Shown here: one piece after another, positions 11,379 through 22,509 of the stretch
How the letters are laid out: each line of letters opens with the position of its first letter
Position numbering within the stretch: the first letter of the stretch is position 1
Source: Thysanoteuthis rhombus
Lineage: Eukaryota > Mollusca > Cephalopoda > Oegopsida > Thysanoteuthidae
Direction of reading: 5' to 3'
Assembly: GCA_963457665.1 (NCBI GenBank)
Contig: OY735213.1
Coordinates: 55,134,910 to 55,198,909, forward strand
Length of the DNA stretch: 64,000 bases
Translations under genes and position numbers: made by a program
The notes under the pieces: model-generated
Told to the model about the DNA's origin: nothing
What the model saw: only the letters and a program-made list of their open reading frames with translations
Databases searched by the model: none

Positions 11379-12540
11379 TATTCTAAAAAGTACATCGACT
11401 TTTTACACGCCTTAACAGGAGAAAAAACGTATTGAGGAATATTCAAGAACAAAAGAGGCATAAAATTAGATGATTTCTTCGTGACTGTAAAATGCAAATC
11501 TATATTCAAGATATTTTGGGCAGGTCAAAGTTTTGAATTTATTTTATCTATATTATTGAATATTCAAAGAAAATTCGTTCGTTTGATCTGATTCAAACAT
11601 ACGTCACAGTAATTTTATGAAGCTGATGATGTTTAACCCATTACCTACGAATGATGGGAATTTCTATTGTCATTGAAATTTTATGGCTATGTCAATGAGA
11701 TCTGTTTCCTTTGTGACCAACGATAACTCAGTTCTATCTGTGATACAGGGTTTTCATCTTGAGGAGTATTATTTGCAATGGATGACTTGTGATTGATCAT
11801 CTTGCAACGGACAAGAACTTTTATCTTGCCATAGATAACTAATATTCTCCTCCACATTCTGCAGTTAATGGATTATTTAATATTTCATGCAGCCCTTATC
11901 ATTTATTGATACACGATTTAGATGAACAGACACAAGTTATTAGATTGATGCAAGAGTTCTACAGCATTTTTTGACAAAATCTTTATTAATATTGATATCC
12001 GTACGTCGCAGAAATGAATCACCGTAGCCTGCATGAGTATCAGAATTGATTATCAAACACATTATCTATGATTATCCTTAGAAATAGATCTTTTATTTGA
12101 TATCATCTTCGAAAAATAGATGTTTTATCTAAAACTATCTAAGAAATATCAGCTCAACTTTCGGGCTTTGTTGGTCCAAAATCATAGAGGTGTGCTAATA
12201 CAATTCTTCAAGGTTGTAACCCGACAAATGTGACCAGGGGTGCCACGGTGCCTTGAGACACACGCACACACACACAGACGAGTAAAGAGAGAAGAATCTG
12301 GAGCCCATTTGACTGGTTAGTTTGGTGAGCCATTTGTGGGGCTACAGTGATTCGATATGGATACATAGTATCATAATTCAGCCATCACAATGTTCTCGTT
12401 GCTACCTTACAGAACCTTTCAAATAGATTTCACCATCAAAATAATGTTATTGTTTGAAACTGTCAACCATAACTGTCACGGAAACGATCAACATAACCAC
12501 ATTAGCTTAGGTTTCTTTCGTTTCAAGTGGCTCTTTCTGT
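11379..12540. other. No recognised feature
   Basis: AT-rich DNA. Near 12070-12140, two similar AGAAATAGATCTTTTAT and AAAAATAGATGTTTTAT phrases suggest a small old duplication. A short AC run lies at 12259-12280. No gene was seen. Confidence 0.5.
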
Positions 12541-12541
12541 T

Positions 12542-12938
12542 AGAAACCATCAATCAAAACTGTCAACTTTGCCGAAATAGGTTTTCTTCAGTTTTTTAGT
12601 GATTCTTGCTGGCAGGTGCGATGGTTGGTTATGTATATGTCCCGCCACAATGGATGTAGAGGGCTAAAAATCAAAACATTAACTCCTTATTTTGTCTAGA
12701 AAAGGCGTTTTTTTTTACCCAGAGGTTTATAGTAGGAGTTCAATTTACAATGAAAGTATTATGCTAAAAGGGTCCTTTAGTGTTTACGCTCATTTTTCTA
12801 ATATTCTGGCTTTTCTTGAGTCATCAGTGTCTAGCAAAAGGTGAGATCAGTCACTCATTCATTGATCATACTTTTTTCCAATTTTTAAATTTATCATCCT
12901 GAACACGGTATGCTGCTAAAATGTGTTGTTTTCTATTG
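12542..12938 (+). mobile_element. Family A MITE, full-length copy
   Basis: Starts AGAAACCATCAATCAAAACT and ends TTTTCTATTGAATGAATAACC. It contains the family landmarks GGGCTAAAAATC, ACTCCTTATTTTGTCTA, CAATTTACAATG, CTCATTCATTGATCATAC and a distal AAATTTATCATCCTGAACAC segment. The terminal repeats have drifted from GAAACCGTC. It is non-coding. Confidence 0.7.
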
Positions 12939-14249
12939 AATGAATAACCAAACCCGATTTTTTGGGGGGTGGGGTTGTTTGATTTTTTTTTTGTTTCGAG
13001 AAATTCTTTGTAATTTTGGATATCATCAGTTTTTTTGACTTGCTGACCAAACAAGGTTTCTTTAGTTTTTATTTTGATCTGGCTGGCTTGTATGGGGCGG
13101 AACAAGTGATAATGTGAAGATGACAGGTCTAAAGAGTATGCCAGATTAGGGAGAACTTCCTATCCCAGCTCTGCTGCGTCGCATTTGCAGCATGTCATGC
13201 AGCAAACCTCAGCAGTCGATTGCTTTCCTCGGAAAAAAGGGTCTTTCTTTTTTCAATGAGTCATTAAAACGAGCCAATTGCTCACCGTTGTATCAAGTAG
13301 TAACGTTGTGTTCAGGTTCTCGCAATTTTTTATAAAAAATGGCCTTGAATGCCATCAAAAGTAAATTTAGGATTTAGAATGCTGATTTTCAAGGTGGGCA
13401 GACCCTTCTCACTTGGAAAATTGACGTAACATAATTTTTCTATGTATTATTCATTCTATGTGCAATACAAAATTTGCATCTCAAGTCGGAATAGAAGTAG
13501 GAAAGAAGTTTGGCTATTTTTTTTTTCAATTTCATCACGTCTGTGATTCTCAGTCATACGTCACTTTCCTCCCCGTGCGATTCCAGATTTCTTCAATACC
13601 TCCCCAATTTTGAATTATCAACAAGTAATGTTTTCACCCTCACACTTTTCAGTATATGTTAGCCTAATTCTTCCCCAATTCCTCCTCTCTCTGATATCCT
13701 ACCCCCTTAGGAAATTCCCACCATGGGAGCCAAGTGCCTTCTGAATGAGATTCACCATACTCTCAGCATAATTTGAGATATCTCTGCGAGCGCATGTGTG
13801 TGTATGGACCGAGATAACTCAACAACTGACCATTATGCGAAGTTGATAATCCTCAGGTCGGTTGGCCTGTGCACTGGTCATTGCACAGTCAAGTTTGTTT
13901 CCGGTTCTTGATATAAAGTAGGGCTCGGTTTACAATAAAAAGGATGTAGTTTATAACCAGAATTTATACTACCTCATCTGTCTGAGCTTAAAGATTCAAA
14001 ATGTTTGATGAGCAGAGAGAGAGAGAGAGAGAGAGAATCATTTTTCTGCCGAGTATTACATAGGGCGAGATAACGTGACGTCATCTTTGAGCATTTCTGT
14101 TTTGATTGTTATCTCTATTAACGACGATATTTCTGTTTTGATTGTTGCTATCAACAACATGATAAGTATCGAACAGCGTTTCTTTATTTCAAGTTTTAAT
14201 GTGTGGGTTTTCATGAAACTGGATGTACTTTTCAAACGGGCGTTCCCTA
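12939..14249. other. No gene; small GA repeat
   Basis: A (GA)n run lies at about 14013-14036. Sequence near 13375-13435 (ATGCTGATTTTCAAGGTGGG) recurs near 49668, so an old interspersed repeat is possible. The open frames are short and featureless. Confidence 0.45.
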
Positions 14250-14587
14250 GTATAATTGTTTCGAAATTTTGAAAGCTCAATCACCCGCTTTTATGGAAGA
14301 AATATCCTGCTAGACCCTTATTCTTAGCATTCAGTTTTTAGACTGGAATCAATTTTTGATCCCCGAGAAAAATCGTTTTTTCAAAATGGATTATACAGAT
14401 TTGAATTCTGATATATGGCACTGGTCAGTGAACGATAATTGTTTGTCTGTTTTTTTTTGATTTTGTAGTAGCGGTGCAATGGATGATGTTCTCTGTCACG
14501 GGTGAAAGGGAACGCCTCTTCGGGTCCTGAGCATAGTTTGACGGATCCCGGTGGTTCGAGGACCTCAGTTTCGAAACCACTGTCCTA
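14250..14587. mobile_element. Family E (hAT-like) non-autonomous element, copy 1
   Basis: The left end has TTGTTTCGAAATTTTGAAAG and the right end CTCAGTTTCGAAACCACTG. The internal order matches the copy at 35055-35408: a GGAAGAAATATCCTGCTAGAC-like stretch, GCAATGGATGATGTTCTCT, and TTTGACGGATCCC just before the right end. It is non-coding and about 340 bp. Confidence 0.6.
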
Positions 14588-15179
14588 ATACATTAATACT
14601 TGAAATTGACAAGAAAGGATTGAATCAGGTTTCTTTAAATGTTAACAATATTGAAAGCTTTTTTTTTTTTTTGCATGAGATTTTTGTGGTTGCGTATTTG
14701 CTTGTATATATGTGTGTGTGAATGTGTATGTACGTGTATGCGTGTGAGAGAGGAAATAGAAGTGTGTCTTCAACGTGTGTGGACACATGCATACCTTTTA
14801 ATGTTTATAATCAACGTTTTAAATCCTTATTCGCATCGTTGAATCCTCACTTTTACGAATGAGTGCATCTGGAATTTACCTTTGCAAAGCAAATCAGAGA
14901 CGATGTGACGATGGGTGGGGGGATCGTGTGGGCTGAAATCCTGTTGGCACCTCAACAGATTTTTTTTTTTAAGAAAAATATTAGGTTGACGAAAAAAAAA
15001 GGTTCGTTCTGTCTTTTTTGCCGTTAAATGGTCTTCTTTGTTGAGAAACATAAAATGTTCCGCGAGGATAGATTCATAATGTTGTCTGAAAGATGACACA
15101 AGATAGGGAAACAAAACAGAAAATATGTTGTTCAAAAAAGTCAATATCTGAACCGGAAGAACTTATATATTATATAACT

Positions 15180-15181
<2 letters not shown>
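14588..15181. other. No recognised feature
   Basis: Contains a TG-rich patch near 14706-14750 and A/T homopolymers. The minus-strand frame at 14827-15144 shows no known motif. Confidence 0.5.

Positions 15182-15260
<79 letters not shown>
15182..15260. repeat. (TA)n microsatellite
   Basis: About 78 bases of pure TA dinucleotide. Confidence 0.97.
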
Positions 15261-15262
<2 letters not shown>

Positions 15263-15559
15263 CGAGCACAGAAAAATCACCTGGATTCAATTAATGTATA
15301 TTCACATAAAAGTGTAAGTGCAGTGGTTCTCAACCTTGGGGCCACGTTTCTTATTGCATGATGTCAGTGGAAATTGTAGTAGAAGAACAACGATTCATAT
15401 ATCTTCTATGATTTAAGATTGCCCCCACCCACCAAAGAACTATGCTCCTATGTATGTTTCTTTGGTGATTGTTACCTTTTCTGCACTAAATTTAAACCAT
15501 AGGGACGGCTTAACTTATTTTTCATAGTGAAGAAAATACAACGGTGATATTGACAAGTG

Positions 15560-16143
15560 TTCTGCTTCCATTTGTTCTGTAAAGCCGGGTGGAACTTGTA
15601 CGCGAAGCAGGGACATTACATTCAGAGTTGTTGCTAATGAATTCTAAAGAAAGCATGCTCACTACAGGCTACTTGTCCCAAGATAGCCAAAACTAGACGG
15701 AGGAAGGACGTTTTCCAACGGATCCACGTATTATGGTATGGGCTGCGATATTTGGCTGAAGATTGATTGGCCCGTATTGCTTTGAAGGTATGCAGAGACA
15801 TACCTCCGTATGTTACGATTTTTTTCTCATCAACCAATTAGACGACATTCCCTTTCTTAAAACTGAGGTAATTGTGGTTTCAATAGGATGGTGCCAACCA
15901 TTTTTTGCTGTTGCTGTGAGAATGTTTTTGAATCAAACTTATCCAAACAAGTGGTTATGTTGAATGGTCACCAAGGTTCTCAGACCTAACACCGGTCAGC
16001 TTTCTTTTAAGGGGTCATTTGAAGTGGGAAGTTCGTTGAAATCGTCCCTAAAACAATCACTACACTTCAGGAAGAATTCATGTCTTCCTGCAATAACATT
16101 TGTACTCAAACGTTAAGTAACGCTCAAAGATCCTACATTTATG

Positions 16144-16145
<2 letters not shown>
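15560..16145 (+). pseudogene. IS630/Tc1-mariner transposase pseudogene
   Basis: Across frames the + strand reads VMVWAAIFG, RLIGPYCFEG, FQ-stop-DGANHF, VRMFLNQTYPNKWL, WSPRFSDLTPVSFLL and RGHLKW. This is the recognisable order of a DDE/D transposase core: the VWG-like block, the QQDGAPPH-like block with a catalytic aspartate, and the SPDLTP block ahead of the last acidic residue. A TTLQEEF segment corresponds to the C-terminal region. Several frameshifts and stops, including one at the QQD block, show long inactivity. The 3' part is cut off by a (TA)n array at 16146. It is a different lineage from the relics at 3790 and 24336. Confidence 0.8.

Positions 16146-16213
<68 letters not shown>
16146..16213. 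repeat. (TA)n microsatellite
   Basis: About 68 bases of TA dinucleotide directly after the transposase relic. Confidence 0.97.
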
Positions 16214-16215
<2 letters not shown>

Positions 16216-16354
16216 CACTTAATTGTAATAAACTCGAAATGGACCTGTCTGGTCCAATTGAGCGACCGCCGTAAAGTGATGCTTGGTTGAAAATTTTCAA
16301 AAGCCATTATTAATAAGTTCAATTTTCACTGCTTAGTACGCTCGCTGACATTTT

Positions 16355-17125
16355 TCCGGTGCAAATAAGCAATATTTGTCACGGCACAGTCAGAAATTCA
16401 TCGTCTAGGTCCTGCAAATAAGCGATATTCGTCTCGACACACTCGGTAATTCATCGTTCCAGTCATGCAGATTAGCAATATTTGTCTCGGGCAAAGTCGG
16501 TAATTCATCGTCCCGTTGTGCAAATAAGCAATATTTGTCTTGACACAGTCGGTAATTCATCGTCCCGTCGTGCAAATAAGCAATATTTGTCTCGACACAG
16601 TCGGTAATTCATCGTCCCCGTCGGACAAATAAGCAATATTTGTCTCGGGCAATGTCGGTAATTCATCGTCCCGTTGTGCAAATAAGCAACATTTGTCTCA
16701 GTACAGTCGGTAATTCATCGTCCCTGTCGTGCAAATAAGCAATATTTGTCTTAACACAGTTGGTAATTCATCGTCCCGCCGTGCAAATAAGCAATATTTG
16801 TCTCAACACAGTTGGTAATTCATCATCCCCGTTGGACAAATAAGCAATATTTTTCTCTGTACAAACGGTAATTCATGTAGATGAGTCATGTAGATAAGCA
16901 ATATTTGTCTCGGGCAATGTCGGTAAACCATCGTCCCCGTCGTGCAAATAAGCAATATTTGTCTTGACACAGTCGGTAATTCATCGTTCCAGTCATGTAG
17001 ATAAGCAATATTTGTCTCGAGCAATGTCGGTAATTCATCGTCCCCGTCGTGCAAATAAGCAATGTTTGTCTCAGCACAGTCGGCATCCCATCGCCTCAGT
17101 TGGGCAAATAAACAATGCCCCGCCT
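16355..17125. repeat. 53-bp minisatellite, about 15 units
   Basis: Tandem units of 52-55 bp start with GCAAATAAGCAATATTTGTC at roughly 16361, 16414, 16467, 16520, 16572, 16624, 16678, 16731, 16783, 16835, 16890, 16944, 16997, 17051 and 17104. A conserved second half reads CAGTCGGTAATTCATCGTCC. Variants are ordered: units ending TTCCAGTCAT are followed by a GTAGATAAGC-type start and then GGGCAATGTCGG. The period is not a multiple of three, so minus-strand open frames across it cycle through three readings and are not evidence of a protein. Confidence 0.95.
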
Positions 17126-17429
17126 CTTGAAGACGTTCTTTTATTTTTGTTACATAACATTTTGAGGGGAAACTTAGAAAGGCATGACACAATTAGAGTG
17201 CATCTTCTTGGTATCTTTTTGTTGTTGTTGTTATTGTTGTTGATTCTGCTGGTGAAGACCACATCGCTACGCAACGGGAGCCACCGACCCATGTGGAAAG
17301 TAGTGCTTCGTGGATGGGAATAGCTGCTTGGTAGGGTGGGTCGTAACGTAGGGCGGGATAGGCAATTTCGTTAAGTCATTAAACACTTCAGATGTTTGTA
17401 TAGATTTGGATAGCGTAAAATGTTCTGTT

Positions 17430-17985
17430 TATGTGAGTGTGTTTTCAGATGTGTCCATACATCTCAATAAGACGCTTTTCTGTCGGTTGGTCGGTCGGTC
17501 GATTCCATTTACGTTAAACAACAGAAAAAAGGAAGGGAGGGTTTTGTGTTTTATTTCCAAGCTGCTATTATGTCAGAAGTATTGTGATGTCATCAGAAGG
17601 TTGGATGTTATTAAAAAACATCTATTCCGTTCAATTTTTATCAAATTCTACGGGAGTCTCAATAGAATGTCTGATATCCATATTTGTGCATTAAAATAAA
17701 GCTAAAAATGGCTTTACACTATTTTTATTGGTTATAGTACTCGTAGAATAACTCCATATCGCAATTGCATGAAAATGATTACCAAAAGACTTTGAAAAGT
17801 TTTTCTACTTGTACATTAATTTTATCTATATGCTTGATAGTACTTTACAATTATGAGAATCAATTGACAATTCTTCCTCCTTCTCCTCCTGCTACTACTA
17901 CTACAACTACGAACGGTGGACACACCGTTGAACTGATGGCTCTTGTATTTAGGGCGTTAATGCTAATGCTGTTGGTTGGATATTA
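17430..17985 (+). repeat. Interspersed repeat family C, longest copy
   Basis: Landmarks in order are CGGTTGGTCGGTCGGTCG, TTACGTTAAACAACAGAAAA, GATGTCATCAGAAGG, AATAGAATGTCTGATATCCA, then, after a divergent stretch, CTACTACTACTACAACTACG and GGTGGACACACCGTTGAACT. The last segment also occurs in the 45230 copy, and the first segments also occur at 36150. It is non-coding and its ends are not defined. Confidence 0.55.
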
Positions 17986-17987
17986 AA

Positions 17988-18150
17988 AAAAGAGGAAAAA
18001 GAGACAGAAATAAAAAATGAAAAAAATGAAACGAAGAAACACTAGAAGAATGACGGAAAAATTCATCTGAAAAAGAAAAAAAAAGAAAGAAAGAACGAAA
18101 GAGCGGAAAAGCTATAGAAAGAAAAATGGAGTGGAGAAAGAATGAGCGAA
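17988..18150 (+). repeat. Polypurine (GAAA-rich) tract
   Basis: A GAAA/AAAG-rich low-complexity tract on the + strand, the strand opposite to the pyrimidine tract at 657. Confidence 0.85.
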
Positions 18151-18177
18151 TGAAAGCGAAAATTATCAGATCGGGTC

Positions 18178-18576
18178 GATCACTCAATTGTAAGACCAAC
18201 GATTTTTGGTAACATGTCATGTTGGGGTGATCAATTAAAATTGGAAGAGGGGGTGATCAGTGGATAAGTTACTTCAAAAAATAAGTTTCTTCACTCCTTC
18301 TCTGTTTGGCAGTGATCACTAAAAGTCTGAATTTAAAACAAAAAAATAACAGAAAACAAGCAGGCACAAAACTATGGACCATATAGCCTCAACCTACACT
18401 AAAAACCTACTTTAGGGGGATTTTTTCAAAGAATTTCTTACTAGATATAATAAGGAGTAAATACTTCAATTTCCAGTCCGCTATCTCCATTGATGTGGCA
18501 TGTACACGTAATGCATACATACTTACATACATAGCCAGCCAGACAGACATGTCGACAGTTTTGGTTGACGGTTTAT
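18178..18576 (-). mobile_element. Family A MITE copy between polypurine tracts
   Basis: Contains GTCATGTTGGGGTGATCAAT, GGAAGAGGGGGTGATCAGTG, AGCCAGCCAGACAGACAT and ends ACAGTTTTGGTTGACGGTTT. The left terminal repeat has eroded. It lies directly between two purine-rich tracts (17988-18150 and 18577-19000), so it may have inserted into a single one. Confidence 0.65.
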
Positions 18577-18914
18577 TATAAAGAAGGGAAAAATGAGGAG
18601 TTTACGGAAAGGAAGACAATAGGGAGGAAAGCAGAATTATATAGAAAGACAAAAAGAAATAAAAAAAGAAAGAAGGAGAAAAGAGAGGAGGAAAGTGACA
18701 AAAAGGAAAGAAAGAAAAGAGCGAGAGAAAAAGGAGAAAAAAAATAGAAAAAAGAAGGAAAAAAGGGAGAAAAAAGAAGGAAAAGGGAGAAAAGAGGAAG
18801 GAAGGAAGGAAGAGACAAAATGAAAGAAAGATGGAAAGATAGAAGAAAGAAAGAAAAATGAGTCTAAAAAGAAAGAAAAAAGAAAGAAATAAAGAGTTTA
18901 AGAAGAGAGAAAAA

Positions 18915-18945
<31 letters not shown>

Positions 18946-19000
18946 GAATAAAGAAAGAAAGGAAGAAAGGAAGAAGGAATAACAAAAAGAGAGAAGAAAA
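18577..19000 (+). repeat. Polypurine (GAAAG/GGAA) tract
   Basis: About 420 bases nearly all A and G on the + strand. Open frames on both strands here are low-complexity artefacts. Confidence 0.9.
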
Positions 19001-19049
19001 GGCAAATGTATTATAAGTATGGAAACTCTCTCGAAAACAAAAACGTATG

Positions 19050-19375
19050 GTAGGGTTCCCTAAATTTTTTACGGTTTTGGGCCCCCAGTGTTCCATCCGT
19101 TATGTCACCATACCCACTAACCATCATCATCATTATCATCTTTTTTTTTTTGAGAAAAAAAAAACGCAATAAAACAAAACAAACAAACAAATACAATCAA
19201 CCAAAACCAACAAACTCTTTCGAACTAGAAATGCTTACATTCGAGATTAACAATATGTATTCATATTTCATTATGATGATAGTCTTTCAATTTTCTCTCG
19301 TCGCATCTCATACCCCTAGAATTTGCTTCCTGTGCCCCAGGGGTTATGGATATCCCAAGTTAAGAATCCCTGTTC
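19050..19375. mobile_element. Possible hAT-like element remnant
   Basis: The right end, AAGTTAAGAATCCCTGTTCT, and the left stretch, TAGGGTTCCCTAAATTTTTT, are loosely complementary. CAGGGATTCTTAACTTGGG is a common type of hAT terminal repeat. It is non-coding and the boundaries are uncertain. Confidence 0.35.
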
Positions 19376-19611
19376 TATAGAATCATCCAATAAAATTATG
19401 AGATGCTGCAATAGGACAGACACCTGGGACCCGAATGAATGTTAAAGCATCTCTCGCCGGAGATTGAAAACTTGACTCACGAACCCTTGCGTCAACAGGG
19501 CGGAAATGCTAAATTATTTTCCTTTTTTGCTGTCAAACATCGTTTCTTTCCAAATTGTTAATTTTCTTGTTAACATCATTCGTTAGTAATTGAATTTTGG
19601 TGGTGGGGGTT

Positions 19612-20045
19612 ATGCATTGGAATTGCAGACAGCCATACTGTCCTGATCTTCCTCAAAAGAGATGCTAGATCTCTTAGCCAGCTCAGATATCTAACCAAAT
19701 ACGGGATCTTATCGTCCAGTGATTTCACCAAGTCCACCCTACTGTCGGAACACTCTCACCAAGGTGCAGCAAACCCCCCACAGCTATCTACCAGAAGAAC
19801 ACTCCTGTCAAACCTATGACCTCGAGGCCCTAATCCTATCTGTAGCACCTCAGTGGACCATAGGGTACTCACCTTTGGCTTGGTTTAAATGGTGAAGTCA
19901 GACATGGGCAAACCAACTTCACACTAAAAATCCATTGCTCAGGCTAATGGGGGTGTTATTCCACACATAGGCCGTCTATAGTCCATGGGAAAATCTCTGA
20001 AATATCTTCGTTTGCGGAGCCAAGCCATTCATTCATACATTTTAT
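19612..20045 (+). mobile_element. R4/Dong-like LINE 3' end with ATTC-type tail
   Basis: The start, TTGCAGACAGCCATACTGTC, continues through frameshifts to a reading like LQTAIL, SSKEML and a stop. This fits the LQTALLGTARILRKVLD ending known from this LINE type. The 3' non-coding region shares order with 28500-28665 and 56480-56850: TTCACCAAGTCCACC, a CGGAACACT stretch, CCTGTCAAACCTATGACCTC, CCTAATCCTATCTGTAGCAC, GCGGAGCCAAGC and CATTCATTCATACA at the tail. It is 5'-truncated and dead. Confidence 0.65.
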
Positions 20046-20846
20046 TACCAGTTTTACTCTATCTTATTATTCTTGCTTTTCATCACGACACTCTTTGACT
20101 ACTAGAGAACAGCGCTAAATCGCTGTTTTCCATAGTTCCAACCTTAGATATTAACGCAGCTCAACCAAATATGGCATACTCAAAGGACCAAGGAGATTCT
20201 AGTCACAGGGATGTTAAACAGATCCCATTCTTTCAGTTCAATATACAGACAAATAGTAGCTCGGAACCTCCCTTTATTCGGATGGGAATTATTCCTTTCC
20301 CAAGGGCATTAGTCCGAAGTGAACATGAACAGTCCTGGCTAGAGTTTGAACGCGCGTCACCGGCTGCATTCTTAGCAGTGTTATCGCTACCCTAATCGCA
20401 ACGAATTGCAAGTAGGTGCTCATTTCCGAACATTACATTGGGTCTACTAGACTGTAACCCATACATAGAGCATTAGACCGTGAAAGGGTGATTAAAAAAT
20501 CATTTTTGTCTCTACGTTTTGCTTTTTCATAATTGATGTACTTGGAATAAAATATACCAATTATAACGGCACTCTCAATTTCACTAGAGTGTCGTAATAA
20601 CGGGAATCTGCTGTAGAACGTAATCGAAGCCCAAATAACAAGTTGTGATATTTATATCGGTCGCTGACACTGAACATTTCGTAATGGAATGTTGCCAGCG
20701 GGCAACAATGTATACGTTTTGACAAATTTCGTAATCTGAAAAAATATGTTATTCATTAAGTTATTAGTTTACACCCATTCAAGAAGCAAGCTTCCACGCC
20801 AAGTGCTATCTACAACATTATAAAGATGGGTCTGGTTTGTCGCACA
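20046..20846. other. No gene; short repeat resemblance
   Basis: The frame at 20171-20395 has no known motif. Its TTATTCCTTTCCCAAGGGCA, followed by an AGTGAACATGAAC stretch, recurs in altered form near 21830 (ATACCTTTCCCAAAGATGTC, AGTGAACACAAG). This points to an interspersed repeat rather than a gene. Confidence 0.4.
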
Positions 20847-21203
20847 ATAGAAACCGTCATGCAACCAATCTGCTTTGGCAGCATGTCGTGTTGAGGATGT
20901 ATGCAGCCGGATACAAAGTAAGGGACGCATTTAGCACAGATTTACATTGCAAATTGAAACCACCACTAAAAGCCTATTCAAGGGGAAGATTTTTGAGAAA
21001 ATAAAAAGCCATATTTTTTTTACACCGTGTAGGGACTAAATGTTCAAATTTCCAACTCTCTGGATCCACTAGTATGATCTTTACACACAGTACATATATA
21101 CAAACATACATACAGCCAACCAGCCAGCCAGATAGACCAGTTTGAAAACTAAAGAAACCTATATTGACAGCTCTTTTGTGACACTTTTGGTTGACAGTTT
21201 CTT
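20847..21203 (-). mobile_element. Family A MITE copy
   Basis: Begins ATAGAAACCGTCATGCAACC and ends CACTTTTGGTTGACAGTTTC, so the inverted GAAACCGTC-type ends are visible. Inside are GGCAGCATGTCGTGTTGAGG, ACATACAGCCAACCAGCCAG and CTCTCTGGATCCACTAGTAT. About 357 bp, non-coding; the GATCA-rich part near the left end has been lost. Confidence 0.75.
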
Positions 21204-21410
21204 AAAGAAAACCACTTGAAAATATTATTAAAAAAATAATAACCGATATATGGGTGCCTCCCTCTACTTAGAAGATTAGCCCACAACACAATCTACTTAT
21301 TCCGCCATGTGTTGCCTTGTGTCAGATTAAACCAAACTTAGTAAATGTCTATATGGCCCAGCTAGCAGTACTGGTTATTTATTACAGTAATTTATACAGT
21401 TGTATTTGAC

Positions 21411-21615
21411 TGGCGCCACGGCCGGTCCTTCTATCAAGGCAAACGTAGGCGGTCGCCTAGGGATCGAAGGTCCTAAGGGCGCACTCCAAACTGGAAAACA
21501 TAATCGTTAAAATACAACCGATGGTGCACATTTCAAGTCACGCATTGAGCGCATGAAACCTTTGTGCATATTTTGAGTCTCACCAAGGGCTCATAAAACC
21601 CTAGCACTGGCCTGC
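21411..21615 (-). repeat. Interspersed repeat family H, copy 1
   Basis: TGGCGCCACGGCCGGTCC, GGCGGTCGCCTAGGGA, AGGGCGCACTCC and CCAGTGCTAGGG-type segments (read on the minus strand) match 49790-49980 in the opposite orientation. The GCCTAGGCG-rich ends suggest a DNA-transposon-derived repeat. It is non-coding. Confidence 0.45.
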
Positions 21616-22377
21616 ACTGGTGGATAATTCCTCCTCAAGGCAGAAAATGTGTGTAACAGCTTTTTACTGTAACTAATGCCTGTACCTGTAGGATATTTGT
21701 AGGAGAGGGTTTTTTTCCAAGCACTCATTCGTAGAGTTTCTGCTTCGTCCGCCATTGTGGTATGCCAGTGACAAGAAATTTTTCTCAGGATACCTAGCGA
21801 TGGAATGGGGTGCATGTAAAGACGGAGTCATACCTTTCCCAAAGATGTCAGTGCTAAGTGAACACAAGTTGCTTCCGCCTAAGATTCGAACTCAGTTTGC
21901 TGAATTTGTTTTTCGATAATCATTACTCAACGACATCCTTCCGTTTTTATCCACTAGCGCGTGCCTAAATGTAGAAAGTAATTGTTGGCAATAGTATCGA
22001 ACATGAATGCTAAGGTAATGGGTTCAATCCTCACTGGTAGTCCGACTTGTTGAAAATCCAGCCCTCAGTATGGATTTTTAGGTAGTTTCTATGAAAGACC
22101 AGAAGAAAGCCTTTGGCACAAATAAGAGATTATGAACTATGAATTCATTGGATCATACTTCATCATGGACTCTTGGATCACATTAAGTTTAATCTAAATA
22201 TCGTGTGTGGGGTGGAAAATCGGGAAAAAATGAGGGTAATTTCAAAGACCAATATGTAATACATGCACCAAAGTCCACTCAGGGATCACAGAAAATTCAG
22301 TGGCAATAGTTTTTGCTTCCCTGGAGTTATGCAATGATCAACAGCTGGACCAAAAGACATTTGGAGGATTGTCAAAT
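21616..22377. other. No gene; possible SINE scrap
   Basis: AATGGGTTCAATCCTCACTG at about 22015 looks like a tRNA B box, with a non-matching tail downstream. The segment near 21650-21815 resembles 4190-4390. No protein-coding signal was seen. Confidence 0.35.
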
Positions 22378-22509
22378 TGACCCGACTGGCAATGTGTATA
22401 TGTAAGTATGTAAGAATCATGCATACGGGCTGTACCGATGGTGCTAGAGGGGTGAAAATCTAAACACACTCCTTGATATGCTTAAAAAATAACGGTTTTT
22501 TGTTTTTTC
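22378..22509 (+). mobile_element. Family A MITE, left part of a split copy
   Basis: CGACTGGCAATGTGTATATG, then GCATACGGGC, GGTGCTAGAGGGGTGAAAAT and ACACTCCTTGATATGCTTAA match the left half of family A. The right half resumes at about 23238 after an RTE-like insertion. Confidence 0.65.

Noticed and set aside
16355-17125. Possible CRISPR array
   Set aside because: Units are contiguous and similar throughout with no unique spacers, and the sequence is eukaryotic.
16803-17323. Open frames with repeated NIAYLHD and QYLSRAM motifs
   Set aside because: They run through the 53-bp minisatellite. The unit length is not a multiple of three, so the repeats appear in shifting frames.
18576-19096. Long minus-strand frame rich in F, L and S
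   Set aside because: Low-complexity translation of the polypurine tract.
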